From positions 4,951,444 to 5,015,443 of the forward strand of contig NZ_LT906450.1 of the NCBI RefSeq assembly GCF_900187265.1: 64,000 bases of DNA, read 5' to 3'. This document shows positions 45,593 to 57,458 of this stretch, piece by piece. Within the stretch, counting starts at the first letter, position 1. Every line of letters begins with the position of its first letter. The notes under the pieces were generated by a model, which saw only the letters and a list, made by a program, of their open reading frames with translations, had not been told where the DNA came from and did no database searches. Both the position numbers and the translations under genes were made by a program. Origin of the DNA: Rhodococcus rhodochrous. Lineage in GTDB: Bacteria > Actinomycetota > Actinomycetes > Mycobacteriales > Mycobacteriaceae.

Positions 45593-46096
45593 ATGACTGC
45601 CGTACACGAATTCACGCAGACCGACATCGAACAGTTCCTCTACCGCGAGGCCCGGCTGCTCGACGACCGCGAGTTCGAGCAGTGGCTCGAGTGCTACCAC
45701 CCCGACGCCGAGTACTGGATGCCGGCCTGGGACGACGCCGGCGCTCTCACCGAGAACCCGCAGACCGAGATCTCGCTGATCTACTACCCGAACCGCGGTG
45801 GCCTCGAGGACCGGGTGTTCCGCATCCGCACCGACCGTTCGTCGGCGACCTCGCTGCCCGAACCCCGCACGGGACACAACATCACCAACGTCGAGATCCT
45901 CGAGCGTCGCGGTACCGAGATCGATCTGCGGCACAACTGGTTCTCGTTGTACTTCCGCTACAACACCACCGACACCTACTTCGGGACCACCTTCATCACC
46001 CTCGACGTCTCGGGCGCACAGCCGGTGATCAAGAAGAAGAAGATCGTCCTGAAGAACGACTACATCCACCACATCGTCGACGTCTACGTCGTCTAG
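45593..46096 (+). CDS. benB: Benzoate 1,2-dioxygenase, beta subunit
   Basis: A 167-residue small subunit of ring-hydroxylating dioxygenases (NTF2-like fold) with FLYREARLLDDREFEQWLECYHPDAEYWMPAW and RTGHNITNVEILER. It is structural, completing the alpha3beta3 hexamer. It is preceded by AGAGGA and lies between benA and benC with short gaps. Confidence 0.94.
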   Translation: MTAVHEFTQTDIEQFLYREARLLDDREFEQWLECYHPDAEYWMPAWDDAGALTENPQTEISLIYYPNRGGLEDRVFRIRTDRSSATSLPEPRTGHNITNVEILERRGTEIDLRHNWFSLYFRYNTTDTYFGTTFITLDVSGAQPVIKKKKIVLKNDYIHHIVDVYVV

Positions 46097-46128
46097 TTCC
46101 ACCCCGATCACGAAAGGAGGCACGTGCC

Positions 46129-47748
46129 ATGGCTTATCAGGTGGCATTGAGCTTCGAGGACGGGGTCACCCGCTTCATCAAGGTCAATCCGAACGAGACC
46201 GTCGCCGACGCCTCGTACAAAGCGCGTATCAACATTCCGCTCGACTGCCGTGACGGCGCGTGCGGAACCTGCAAGGCCTTCTGCGAATCGGGCAGCTACG
46301 ACGGCGGCGACTACATCGAGGACGCCCTCACCGACGAAGAGGCCGAGCAGGGTTACTGCCTACCGTGCCAGATGATGCCGGAATCCGATCTGGTGGTGCA
46401 GATCGCGAGCACCTCCGATGTCGCGAAGACCGCGGCCGCCTCGTACAGCGCGACCATCACGGATCTGCGCCGTTACTCCGAGAGCGTCGTCGGGTTCACG
46501 GTCGAGATCGACAACCGTGACGATCTGGTGTTCCTGCCCGGGCAGTACGTCAACATCGGTGTGCCCGGCAGCGACGACGGCACCGGTAAGCCGGCGACCC
46601 GCTCGTACTCGTTCAGCACCGGCCCGCACGAGAATTCGCTCGCGTTCCTGGTGAAGATCACCGAGGGTGGTCTGATGTCCGAGTACCTGCGCGACCGCGC
46701 GCAGGTCGGCGACACCCTCGAGTTCACCGGCCCGTTCGGCAGCTTCTTCCTGCGCGAGCGCAAGCGCCCGTCGCTGCTGCTCGCCGGCGGTACCGGCCTG
46801 GCGCCGCTGCTGTCGATCCTGTCGAAGATCGAGGCCGACGGTTCGGACCAGCCGGTGCACCTGATCTACGGTGTCACCTTCGACCACGACCTCGTCGAAC
46901 TCGACACGCTCGAGGCGTACGCGAAGCGGCTGCCGAACTTCACGTTCGACTACTGCGTCGCCGACGAGGCGTCGTCCGCCCCGAACAAGGGGTATGTGAC
47001 GGGTCTGTTCGAGCCGTCGCATCTCAACGACGGCGATGTGGACATCTACCTGTGCGGCCCGCCGCCCATGGTGGAGGCAGTGCGTAACCACCTGTCGGAC
47101 AACGGCATCACTCCGACGAACTTCTACTTCGAGAAGTTCAACACCTCCGCCACCCCGGGCGGGGCCACCGCACCCGCTGCCACCGACGCCGAGAAGGCCG
47201 CAGCGGAGAAGGCTGCCGCCGAGACCGGTCGTCCGGTGGTGCTCGAGAACCCCGAGCCCGGCAACTACGAGATCGGCGAGGAGCACCCGCCCGTCGCCGA
47301 ATCGGACGAGCAGTTCGACGCCCGCATGGCCCTCGAACTCGGCGTCGTCGAACTCACGATCGGCCGGCTCACGCCGGAGCAGCTCGTCGAGTTCCGCATC
47401 CTCGCCGAGGCGTCCGGCGCCTCGGTCGAAGGCGACCACTTCACCGACGCCGCGGCGTTCACCGACACCAACGCGGCCTTCCACGAGTTCCTCTTCCGCT
47501 GCTGCACCAACCCGGTGCTGCTCGAGGCCTACAACAAGCTCGAGGTCACCCGGTTGATGAAGCAGGTCCTGCGCGACGCGCAGTGGATCGAGGAGCACAT
47601 CGTCGACGAGCACCTGCAGCTGGTCGAGGCGTTCGAGAAGGGCGACAAGGCCACCGCGCGCGACCTGATCGTCGTCCACTCCCAGCACGCCAAGGAGACG
47701 ATGCGCCGTGCCATCGCCACCAACGCCCCGGCAGGTGCCTCTTCATGA
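46129..47748 (+). CDS. benC: Benzoate 1,2-dioxygenase reductase fused to an FCD domain
   Basis: A 539-residue protein, about 200 longer than classical BenC (near 340). Residues 1-340 are the usual reductase: N-terminal ferredoxin (CRDGACGTCKAF, LPCQ), FAD domain (RSYSFSTG), and NADH domain (LAGGTGLAPLLSIL, YLCGPPPM). After an Ala/Glu-rich linker, residues 391 to about 527 resemble the FCD ligand-binding domain of GntR/FadR regulators. The three metal-binding His of that fold align as His-452 (AAFHEF), His-495 (DEHLQL) and His-517 (VVHSQ), with the usual 22-residue spacing between the last two; the partner Asp is Asn-448. No DNA-binding domain is present. The stop overlaps the benD start (ATGA). 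Confidence 0.9.
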   Translation: MAYQVALSFEDGVTRFIKVNPNETVADASYKARINIPLDCRDGACGTCKAFCESGSYDGGDYIEDALTDEEAEQGYCLPCQMMPESDLVVQIASTSDVAKTAAASYSATITDLRRYSESVVGFTVEIDNRDDLVFLPGQYVNIGVPGSDDGTGKPATRSYSFSTGPHENSLAFLVKITEGGLMSEYLRDRAQVGDTLEFTGPFGSFFLRERKRPSLLLAGGTGLAPLLSILSKIEADGSDQPVHLIYGVTFDHDLVELDTLEAYAKRLPNFTFDYCVADEASSAPNKGYVTGLFEPSHLNDGDVDIYLCGPPPMVEAVRNHLSDNGITPTNFYFEKFNTSATPGGATAPAATDAEKAAAEKAAAETGRPVVLENPEPGNYEIGEEHPPVAESDEQFDARMALELGVVELTIGRLTPEQLVEFRILAEASGASVEGDHFTDAAAFTDTNAAFHEFLFRCCTNPVLLEAYNKLEVTRLMKQVLRDAQWIEEHIVDEHLQLVEAFEKGDKATARDLIVVHSQHAKETMRRAIATNAPAGASS

Positions 47749-48542
47749 CCGAGACGAAGATCTTCCCGGGCCGGTTCGACGGCCGGTGCCTGACGATCAC
47801 CGGCGCCGCGCAGGGCATCGGTCTCGCGGTGGCGACGCGCATCGCCGCCGAGGGCGGTGAGGTCGTGCTCGTCGACCGCGCGGATCTCGTCCACGAGGTG
47901 GCCGAGCAGCTGCGCGAGGCCGGCGGCAAGGCACATTCGGTGACGGCGGATCTCGAGACCTTCGAGGGCGCGGAGGAGGCGATCTCCCACGCGGTCCGCA
48001 CCACCGGCCGCATCGATGTGTTGATCAACGTCGTCGGCGGCACGATCTGGGCCAAGCCGTACGAGCACTACGCGCCGGAGGAGATCGAGAAGGAGATCCG
48101 GCGGTCGCTGTTCCCCACCCTGTGGACGTGCCGCGCCGCCGCTCCCCATCTGATCGAGCGCCGCGCCGGCACGATCGTGAACGTCTCGTCGGTCGCAACC
48201 CGCGGCGTCAACCGCGTGCCGTATTCGGCGGCGAAGGGTGGGGTCAACGCGGTCACCGCGTCGCTGGCCCTCGAGCTCGCCCCCTACGGGGTCCGCGTGG
48301 TGGCGACCGCACCGGGCGGCACCGTCGCTCCGGAGCGACGGATCGCGCGCGGTCCGTCGCCGCAGTCCGAGCAGGAGAAGGCCTGGTACCAGCAGATCGT
48401 GGACCAGACCGTCGACTCCTCGCTGCTCAAGCGGTACGGCACGCTCGACGAGCAGGCCGCCGCAATCTGTTTCCTGGCCTCCGAGGAGGCCTCCTACATC
48501 ACCGGCACGGTTCTTCCCGTCGCCGGCGGCGACCTGGGCTGA
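47745..48542 (+). CDS. benD: Benzoate cis-diol dehydrogenase
   Basis: A 265-residue SDR that oxidises and decarboxylates 1,2-dihydroxycyclohexa-3,5-diene-1-carboxylate to catechol with NAD. It has the cofactor motif TGAAQGIGLAVA, NVVGG in place of NNAG, the catalytic Ser in NVSSVATRG, and Tyr/Lys in YSAAKGG. The start overlaps the benC stop by 4 bases. A T-tailed terminator follows, so benK downstream probably has some separate expression. Confidence 0.93.
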   Translation: MTETKIFPGRFDGRCLTITGAAQGIGLAVATRIAAEGGEVVLVDRADLVHEVAEQLREAGGKAHSVTADLETFEGAEEAISHAVRTTGRIDVLINVVGGTIWAKPYEHYAPEEIEKEIRRSLFPTLWTCRAAAPHLIERRAGTIVNVSSVATRGVNRVPYSAAKGGVNAVTASLALELAPYGVRVVATAPGGTVAPERRIARGPSPQSEQEKAWYQQIVDQTVDSSLLKRYGTLDEQAAAICFLASEEASYITGTVLPVAGGDLG

Positions 48543-48556
48543 CCGCCCCCTCGCAC

Positions 48557-48600
48557 GGCCTCACCGGAGGCGCCCGTCCCTCCGGTGAGGCCACTTTTCT
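48557..48600 (+). terminator. Rho-independent terminator after benABCD
   Basis: Perfect 14-bp arms, GGCCTCACCGGAGG (48557-48570) and its complement (48579-48592), have an 8-base loop and are followed by ACTTTTCT. Confidence 0.8.
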
Positions 48601-48643
48601 CCCCGAATTCGCTTGTGACTCCACTCACAGACCGGAGCAACGC

Positions 48644-49987
48644 ATGACCCACGCCACGCAGACCTGGGCCAGTCCACAACATCGGCGCAGCGTGGTCTGG
48701 ATCGTCGCGCTCGCCACCCTCGCGATCATCTTCGACGGCTACGACCTCGTCGTGTACGGCACCGTCCTCCCGACCCTGATGGCCGATCCGACCCAGCTCG
48801 GGGAGATCTCCGCCCAGCAGGGTGGTGCCCTCGGCTCCTACGCCCTGATCGGCGTCATGGTCGGCGCGCTGCTGACCGGCGCGTTCGGTGACCGCGTCGG
48901 TCGCCGCAAGATGATGTTGATCAACATCGTCTGGTTCTCCGTCGGCATGGGTGCGGCGGCCTTCTCCACGAGCATCACGATGTTCGGTGCGTTCCGCTTC
49001 TTCACCGGCATCGGCGTCGGTGGTCTCGTCGCCACCGCCGGAGCCGTGGTCGCCGAGTTCGCGCCTCCCGGCAAGCGCAACCTGTTCAACGCCATCGTCT
49101 ACAGCGGCGTCCCCGCCGGTGGTGTCCTGGCCTCGCTGCTCGCGATCCTGCTGCGCGACGCCATCGGCTGGCGCGGGCTGTTCCTCATCGGCGCCTTGCC
49201 GCTGATCGTCCTGCTCCCGCTGGCACTGATGAAGCTTCCCGAGTCGCCGGCCTGGCTGCAGTCGCGGGGACGGTCCGAGGAGGCGCAGCAGGTGTGCGCG
49301 AAGTTCGGTTTCCCGCTGCCGTCCGCGGCACCTGTCGCCTCCACCGAGAAGATCGGTTTCGCGGCACTCGCGACGCGGAAGTACGCCCTCGGTACGGGAC
49401 TGCTCGGCATGATGAGCTTCGCCGGTCTGCTGCTCACCTATGGCCTCAACACGTGGCTGCCGAAGATCATGGCCGACGCCGGCTACAACGCCAACGGCTC
49501 GCTCGCCTTCCTGCTCGTCCTCAACGGCGGCGCCATCATCGGCGGCCTGCTCGCCTCGAAGGTCGCCGACGGCCGCGGACCGCAGTCCGTCATCGTCACC
49601 ACTTTCTTCCTCGCGGCCGTGGCCCTGGTGCTGCTGACCCTCGGCTTCCCGCTGCCGGTACTGCTCACCGCCGTCGCGATCGCCGGTGTCGGAACGATCG
49701 GCACCCAGGTGCTCATCTACGGGTTCGTGTCCAACTACTACGACACTCCCGCACGCGCCGCAGGCGTGGCGTGGTGCGCCGGTTTCGGTCGCCTGGGCGG
49801 CATCGTCGGCCCGGTCATCGGCGGTCTGCTCATCGGTGCGGGCTTCGCGAACAACGTGAACTTCTACATCTTCGCGGGTATCGCGCTTGCCGGTGGTCTG
49901 GTCACCTGGTTCGTGCCCCGTCCGGCCGTCACCGTCTCGCCGGTCCGCAGTTCCGACCGGCCCGCGCCGACTACCGTGGATGTGTGA
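48644..49987 (+). CDS. benK: Benzoate MFS transporter
   Basis: A 447-residue aromatic acid:H+ symporter of the major facilitator superfamily with 12 membrane segments. It has IIFDGYDLVVYGTVLP (the DGYD motif of benzoate/4-hydroxybenzoate carriers), GDRVGRRKMMLIN in loop 2-3 and FAGLLLTYGLNTWLPKIM. It follows benD behind a terminator-like hairpin, and its stop overlaps the start of the regulator gene (GTGTGA). It imports benzoate for BenABC. Confidence 0.92.
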   Translation: MTHATQTWASPQHRRSVVWIVALATLAIIFDGYDLVVYGTVLPTLMADPTQLGEISAQQGGALGSYALIGVMVGALLTGAFGDRVGRRKMMLINIVWFSVGMGAAAFSTSITMFGAFRFFTGIGVGGLVATAGAVVAEFAPPGKRNLFNAIVYSGVPAGGVLASLLAILLRDAIGWRGLFLIGALPLIVLLPLALMKLPESPAWLQSRGRSEEAQQVCAKFGFPLPSAAPVASTEKIGFAALATRKYALGTGLLGMMSFAGLLLTYGLNTWLPKIMADAGYNANGSLAFLLVLNGGAIIGGLLASKVADGRGPQSVIVTTFFLAAVALVLLTLGFPLPVLLTAVAIAGVGTIGTQVLIYGFVSNYYDTPARAAGVAWCAGFGRLGGIVGPVIGGLLIGAGFANNVNFYIFAGIALAGGLVTWFVPRPAVTVSPVRSSDRPAPTTVDV

Positions 49988-52713
49988 CGGACAACACTGT
50001 GCTGATCGGCCGGAACTCCGAGTTGATGCAACTCGAACGCCTCCTCGACGAAGCCCGCGCGGGTGTCCCCTCGCTGGTCCTCGTCGAGGGGGCATCCGGC
50101 GTCGGAAAATCTTCCCTCGTCTCGTATTTCGTCGCTCGACACGACGACATCGCCGTGCACGACGCCACCGGGGCACGCTGGGAGGCCGGCCATCCCTGGT
50201 CCGTTCTCGAACAGCTGCTCGGCGACACCGTCACGGCCGGTGATCCGGTGGAGGCGGCACGCACGCTCCTCGACCGGATCGACGACGTGACGGTGATCGT
50301 CGTCGACGACGCGCACTACGCGGATGTCGAGTCGTTGCAGTCGCTGTCGTCGTCGCTCCGGCGAGCGCACGGACGTCCCCTCCTCATGATCTGGATCGTG
50401 CCCGACGTGCTTCCCGACGATGTCGCTCCGGCGACCGCCGACCTCCTCTCGAACAGCCACCGCGTGGACATCCTCCACGTCGGCGCGCTGGCGCCACCCG
50501 ACGTCGCACAGCTCGCGCTGCATCGCATCGGTGTCGATCTGTCCGCGTGGACGGCACGGCGCCTGCAGGAACACACCCTCGGGAATCCCCGTTCGATCCT
50601 GCAGCTCCTCGACGAGATCCCGCGCGACGAATGGCACCGCTGGCAGGCACGTTTCCCGGCTCCGAGACAACATGCGGGAAAGGTGGGGCGCATCCTCGCC
50701 CGGTGCTCACCGGACACGCGCGCCCTCGTCGAATCGGTTGCCGTCCTGGACACCGCCGCGACACGGGGAGCCACCGAATCCCTCGCGCTCGTCGCCGAAC
50801 TCGCCGAGGTCGGCGACACGACCGGGCCGCTCGACGAGGCCCACCGGCTCGGCCTGCTCACCATGCGTGAGCAACGGGGCGTGGTGTCGTTGTCGTTCCC
50901 CGATCCCATGACCCGCGCCGCCGTCGCCGACGAGATCGGTCCCGCGCGCTGGCACAGTCTGCACGCGCGGGCCGCCTTGCTCGTCGACGACGAAGGCGCC
51001 CGGTTGTTCCACCTGGTGTCCGCGACACCGACCGGCAACGAAGAGCTTGCCGCCGACCTCGACGCCTACGCCCGGCGGTGCGCCGCCGACGGCGCCTGGT
51101 CCCAGGCCGCCGAAGCACTCATCACCGCGAGTCGCATCACCCTCGACCGAGAACTACGGACCCGCAGAATGATCCGTGGTGTCGATGCGCTGACCGGCGC
51201 GGCAGATCTGCCCCAGGCCCAGACGTTCGTCCCCGAGATCGAGAGCGTGCCGAGCGGGCCGATGCGCAACGCCGTGCTCGGCTATCTCGCCATCCAGAGG
51301 GGACGGGCCGCGGAAGCGCACCACCTGCTCACCGAGGCGTGGTCGATGCTCGACGATCCGGAGTCCGAACCCGAACTCGCCGCGACGATCTCCCAGCGCA
51401 TGGTGCTGCACTCGCTGGCACGACTGCGCGGCGACGATCTCGTCCTGTGGGCCGATCGCGCGGCCGACACTCTTCCCGAGACGGCTCCACCTGTCGTCGA
51501 GTCGCGTGCCATCCGCGGACTCGGACTGGCGATGACCGGTCGTGTCGACGAGGCGGTCGAGTCGTATTCGGCTCTGTCCGAAGGCATCCGGCTCGGAGCA
51601 CAGAGTCAGCGCATCCGTATGGCCGAGGGCTGGCTCGCCCTGGTGCTCGACCGGCCCGATCTCGCCCGGACGGAACTCGAGGCCGCCGAACCGACCACCT
51701 TCCGCGGCGGGTCCTTGCGTATCTCCCTGTGGGCGCAGGCCTGGCTCGCGCGAACCCAGTTCGCCCTCGGCGCGTGGTCGGACGCGCTCCGCACCGTGGA
51801 TCGCGCGGCGGCGCAGCTCGACGCGACCCAACTCGACCTGCTCCGACCACTCGTCCACTGGACCGGCGCCCAGGTCCACGCGTTGCGCGGGAACTGGCCC
51901 GCTGCACGGGAACACGCCCACCGTGCCCGCGCCGGGAACAACGACTACCCGCTCATGCTCGTACCGGCCTGCCTGTGCCTGGCGCAGTGCGCCGAAGTGG
52001 TTTCCGACTACACGAGCGTGTTGCGCTATCTGCAACCGATCGTCACCCTGCGCGAGCGGGGTGCGGTCGACGAGCCCGGCCAGTGGCCGTGGCCGGATCT
52101 CTACGGCAACGCTCTCGTCATCACCGGACGTGTCGACGAGGCGGACGAATTCCTGCGGCCGCACGAGGAACTCGCCGCCGAACGCGGTCACCGCTCCGCC
52201 AAGGCCCGTCTCGGGTACGTGCGCGGCCGGATCCTCGGTGCCCGCGGCGACATCGACGCCGCCCGCGATGCCTTCGAGAAGGCACTCGACGAGATCGATA
52301 CGCTGCCGCTGCCCTACGACCGTGCGCGCATCAACTTCGCGTACGGTCAGACCATGCGCCGGGCGGGGCGTCGCCGCGACGCCGACACGGTGATCCGCAC
52401 CGCCCGCGAGCTGTACTCCTCACTCGGCGCCGTCTCGTACGTCGAACGCTGCGACCGGGAACTCAAGGCCGGTGGTCTTCGCACCGGTGACAGTGAAACC
52501 GACGCCCCGCGTTCAGATTTCACGACTCTCACGCCGCAGGAACGCGCCGTGGCCACACTCGTGGCGTCGGGTCGCACGAACAAGGAGGTGGCCGGTGAGC
52601 TGTTCCTGTCCGTGAAGACCGTGCAGTACCACCTGACCCGCGTGTACTCGAAGTTCGGCATCCGCTCGCGCAGCGAGCTCGCCGCGAAGTTCCGACAACA
52701 GGATCGAGGTTGA
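49984..52713 (+). CDS. benR: LuxR-family LAL regulator of the ben genes
   Basis: A 909-residue large ATP-binding regulator of the LuxR family (LAL). An N-terminal AAA/STAND ATPase has Walker A VEGASGVGKSSLV (34-46) and Walker B VIVVDDAHYADVE. A long helical tetratricopeptide-like middle follows. The C-terminal LuxR HTH has LTPQERAVATLVASGRTNKEVAGELF and VKTVQYHLTRVYSKFGIRSRSEL. The GTG start overlaps the benK stop. Corynebacterium glutamicum has a LuxR-type benR at the same place between ben enzyme and transporter genes, so activation of benABCDK by benzoate is the likely role. Confidence 0.87.
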   Translation: MTDNTVLIGRNSELMQLERLLDEARAGVPSLVLVEGASGVGKSSLVSYFVARHDDIAVHDATGARWEAGHPWSVLEQLLGDTVTAGDPVEAARTLLDRIDDVTVIVVDDAHYADVESLQSLSSSLRRAHGRPLLMIWIVPDVLPDDVAPATADLLSNSHRVDILHVGALAPPDVAQLALHRIGVDLSAWTARRLQEHTLGNPRSILQLLDEIPRDEWHRWQARFPAPRQHAGKVGRILARCSPDTRALVESVAVLDTAATRGATESLALVAELAEVGDTTGPLDEAHRLGLLTMREQRGVVSLSFPDPMTRAAVADEIGPARWHSLHARAALLVDDEGARLFHLVSATPTGNEELAADLDAYARRCAADGAWSQAAEALITASRITLDRELRTRRMIRGVDALTGAADLPQAQTFVPEIESVPSGPMRNAVLGYLAIQRGRAAEAHHLLTEAWSMLDDPESEPELAATISQRMVLHSLARLRGDDLVLWADRAADTLPETAPPVVESRAIRGLGLAMTGRVDEAVESYSALSEGIRLGAQSQRIRMAEGWLALVLDRPDLARTELEAAEPTTFRGGSLRISLWAQAWLARTQFALGAWSDALRTVDRAAAQLDATQLDLLRPLVHWTGAQVHALRGNWPAAREHAHRARAGNNDYPLMLVPACLCLAQCAEVVSDYTSVLRYLQPIVTLRERGAVDEPGQWPWPDLYGNALVITGRVDEADEFLRPHEELAAERGHRSAKARLGYVRGRILGARGDIDAARDAFEKALDEIDTLPLPYDRARINFAYGQTMRRAGRRRDADTVIRTARELYSSLGAVSYVERCDRELKAGGLRTGDSETDAPRSDFTTLTPQERAVATLVASGRTNKEVAGELFLSVKTVQYHLTRVYSKFGIRSRSELAAKFRQQDRG

Positions 52714-52716
52714 CCA

Positions 52717-53956
52717 TTGACCGCCGTGGACGATCGCCCCACCGCCGAGACCGATCTGTTCGAACGCCCCGTGCGTCCCGTCGTCCGGCCACGCGGAATA
52801 ATCCGGGATCTCGGCCCGCGATACGCCGCGAACGGTCTGATCGGGCTCATCTTCTCGTGCACCGGACCGGTCGCGGTGATCCTCGCCGCCGGCGCCGCGG
52901 GCGGGTTGAGCGCACCGCAGCTGGCGTCGTGGATCTTCGGGGTGTTCGTCCTCAACGGGCTGCTCACCATCGTGATGAGCGTCGCCTACCGGCAACCGCT
53001 CGGATTCTTCTGGACCATCCCCGGCACCGTGCTCGTCGGCGGGTCGCTCACCCATCTGAGCTGGGCGGAAGTGGTCGGCGCGTTCTTCGTGACCGCGGCC
53101 CTCGTGACGATGCTGGGAGCCTCCGGACTGGTGCGCCGGGTGATGGAGGCGCTGCCCATGCCCATCGTCATGGCGATGGTCGCGGGAGTGTTCCTGAAGT
53201 TCGGCATCGACCTGGTGGCAGCACTCGGATCCGACGTCGCGATCGCCGCCCCGATGGTGATCGTCTTCCTTCTGCTCAGTTCGGTTGCGGTTCTCGGTAA
53301 GTGGATGCCACCGATCCTCGGCGCCCTGCTCGCCGGGGTGGGTGCGGTCGCACTGTCGGGCCGGTTCTCACCGTCCGGGACCGACAGCGCGGTCTTCGCC
53401 GCACCGGTGTTCACCGCCCCGCAGTTCACGTGGTCGGCGATCCTCGAACTCGTCGTGCCGCTCGCGATCACCGTGCTGGTCGTGCAGAACGGGCAGGGCA
53501 TCGCGGTACTGCGTTCGGCGGGCCACAACCCGCCCGTCAACGTCTCGGCGATCGCATGCGGACTGTGGTCCTTCCCCGCCGCGTGCGTCGGTGCCGTGTC
53601 GACCTGCCTGACCGGGCCGACCAACGCGTTGCTGGTGTCGTCGGGGGAACGTGCCCGTCAGTACACCGCGGCGATCACGTGCGGGACGCTGGCGATCGTC
53701 TTCGGACTGTTCGCACCGCTGTTCGTCCGGTGGATGATCGCCGCGCCCGCCTCGTTCGTCGCGACCCTCGGCGGCCTGGCGATGCTCAAGGCGTTGCAGG
53801 GCGCCTTCGTGGCCGGGTTCGCGTACAAGCACACGATGGGTGCGCTCGTCGCGTTCGTGGTCACCGCCTCGAACATCACCGTGTGGAACATCGGCGCGGC
53901 GTTCTGGGGGCTCGTCGCCGGTGTGGCCGTGTCGTGGCTGATGGAGCGTCCGGACT

Positions 53957-53967
<11 letters not shown>
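52717..53967 (+). CDS. benE: BenE-family benzoate/H+ symporter
   Basis: A 416-residue membrane protein with about 12 hydrophobic helices and BenE-family stretches (GFFWTIPGTVLVGGSLTHLSWAEVVGAFF, NGQGIAVLRSAGHNPPVN, TGPTNALLVSSGERARQY). It starts with TTG, seven bases after GAGG and 3 bp after benR; a GTG three codons later is an alternative. A second benzoate importer besides BenK. Its 3' end overlaps that of the convergent UvrA-like gene by 11 bp. Confidence 0.9.
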
Positions 53968-56356
<2,389 letters not shown>

Positions 56357-56435
56357 GTTCGAAGACTCCAGTGGTCGTATGGATGCGGGCGGAACGGGTG
56401 CGACGATCGGAGAGTAGGTCCGATCGTCGGATCGG

Positions 56436-56846
56436 TCAGCGCAATTGCTGGATGCGGACCATGTTTCCCGCGGGATCGCGGAGAGCGCAGTCGCGGACCC
56501 CGTACGGCTGGTCGGTGGGTTCCTGGACGATCTCGGTGTCGCCGGCCTGCAGCTGTTCGAAGGCCCCGTCGAGATCCTTCGTCGCGAGGATGATCGACGC
56601 GAAGGTGCCCTTGGCCATCATCTCGGCGATGGTGGCGTTCTCCTCCTCCGTGATGCCGGGGTCGGCGTCCGGCGGGTACAGCACGAGGGACGTGCCGGGA
56701 GTGTCGCTGCGGCCGAGGGTGATCCAGCGTTTCCCGGCGTAGCCGACGTCGTTGAGGACTTCGAAGCCGAGCGTGTCGCGGTAGAACGCGAGGGACGCCT
56801 CGGGATCGGTGTGCGGAAGGAATGTCTGGTGAATGGTGATGTCCAT
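56436..56846 (-). CDS. VOC/glyoxalase superfamily protein
   Basis: A 136-residue vicinal-oxygen-chelate protein with two beta-alpha-beta-beta-beta modules (MDITIHQTFLPHTDPEASLAFYRDTLGFEVLND, and FASIILATKDLDGAFEQLQ with PYGVRDCALRDPAGNMVRIQQ). Proteins of this type bind or detoxify small molecules. The ATG at 56846 lies 5 bp after the stop of the AraC gene, so they form an operon. This AraC-VOC pair is frequent in actinobacteria; the substrate is unknown. Confidence 0.8.
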   Translation of the reverse strand: MDITIHQTFLPHTDPEASLAFYRDTLGFEVLNDVGYAGKRWITLGRSDTPGTSLVLYPPDADPGITEEENATIAEMMAKGTFASIILATKDLDGAFEQLQAGDTEIVQEPTDQPYGVRDCALRDPAGNMVRIQQLR

Positions 56847-56851
56847 GCCGA

Positions 56852-57301
56852 TCACGGTATGACCGGCGGACCCGTCCGCGCTTCTCGATTCCTGATCGGT
56901 CTGGTGACATTCTTCGCCACGCACGACGGGATGCCGTTCGTCTCCTCGGCGGCCTGCTTGCGGTACACGCTCGGGGGCACGCCGACGAGTTCCGTGAACC
57001 GGGTACTGAAGGTGCCGAGCGACGAACAGCCCACCTCGAAGCACACCTCGGTGACGGTGAGGTCGCCGCGTCGCAGCAGCGTCATGGCCCGCTCGATGCG
57101 CCGGGTCATGAGATACGAGTAGGGCGACTCGCCGTACGCGAGCCTGAACCGGCGGCTGAGATGGCCGGCCGACATGTTCACACCGCGGGCGAGGGCCTCG
57201 ACGTCGAGGGGTTGGGCGTACTCGCGATCGATGCGGTCGCGGACGCGGCGCAGCAACGCGAGGTCGCGGAGGCGCTGATCGGTGACGGGTTTACCGGGCA
57301 C
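56852..57301 (-). CDS. Short AraC-family regulator
   Basis: A 149-residue AraC protein made almost only of the two HTH motifs ([31 protein letters not shown] and [32 protein letters not shown]), without a ligand-binding domain. It probably controls the VOC gene that follows 5 bp downstream. The GTG at 57301 is chosen because the protein then begins just before the [27 protein letters not shown] helix (residues 8-30) typical of this subfamily. Longer in-frame starts cross the gpsA-like promoter region. Confidence 0.78.
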   Translation of the reverse strand: MPGKPVTDQRLRDLALLRRVRDRIDREYAQPLDVEALARGVNMSAGHLSRRFRLAYGESPYSYLMTRRIERAMTLLRRGDLTVTEVCFEVGCSSLGTFSTRFTELVGVPPSVYRKQAAEETNGIPSCVAKNVTRPIRNREARTGPPVIP

Positions 57302-57458
57302 GGATCCGATCGTGCCACGATGTGCCGCCTCGATCCTGTCGTCGTGCGCCTCCACAGCACACCCGCCCCGTGAGGATCCCGGGACCACAAACCGGACCCG
57401 TCGGGACCGGAACACTGACACTCTGTCGATACCTGCCCGTACGGACGAAAGGTCACCG

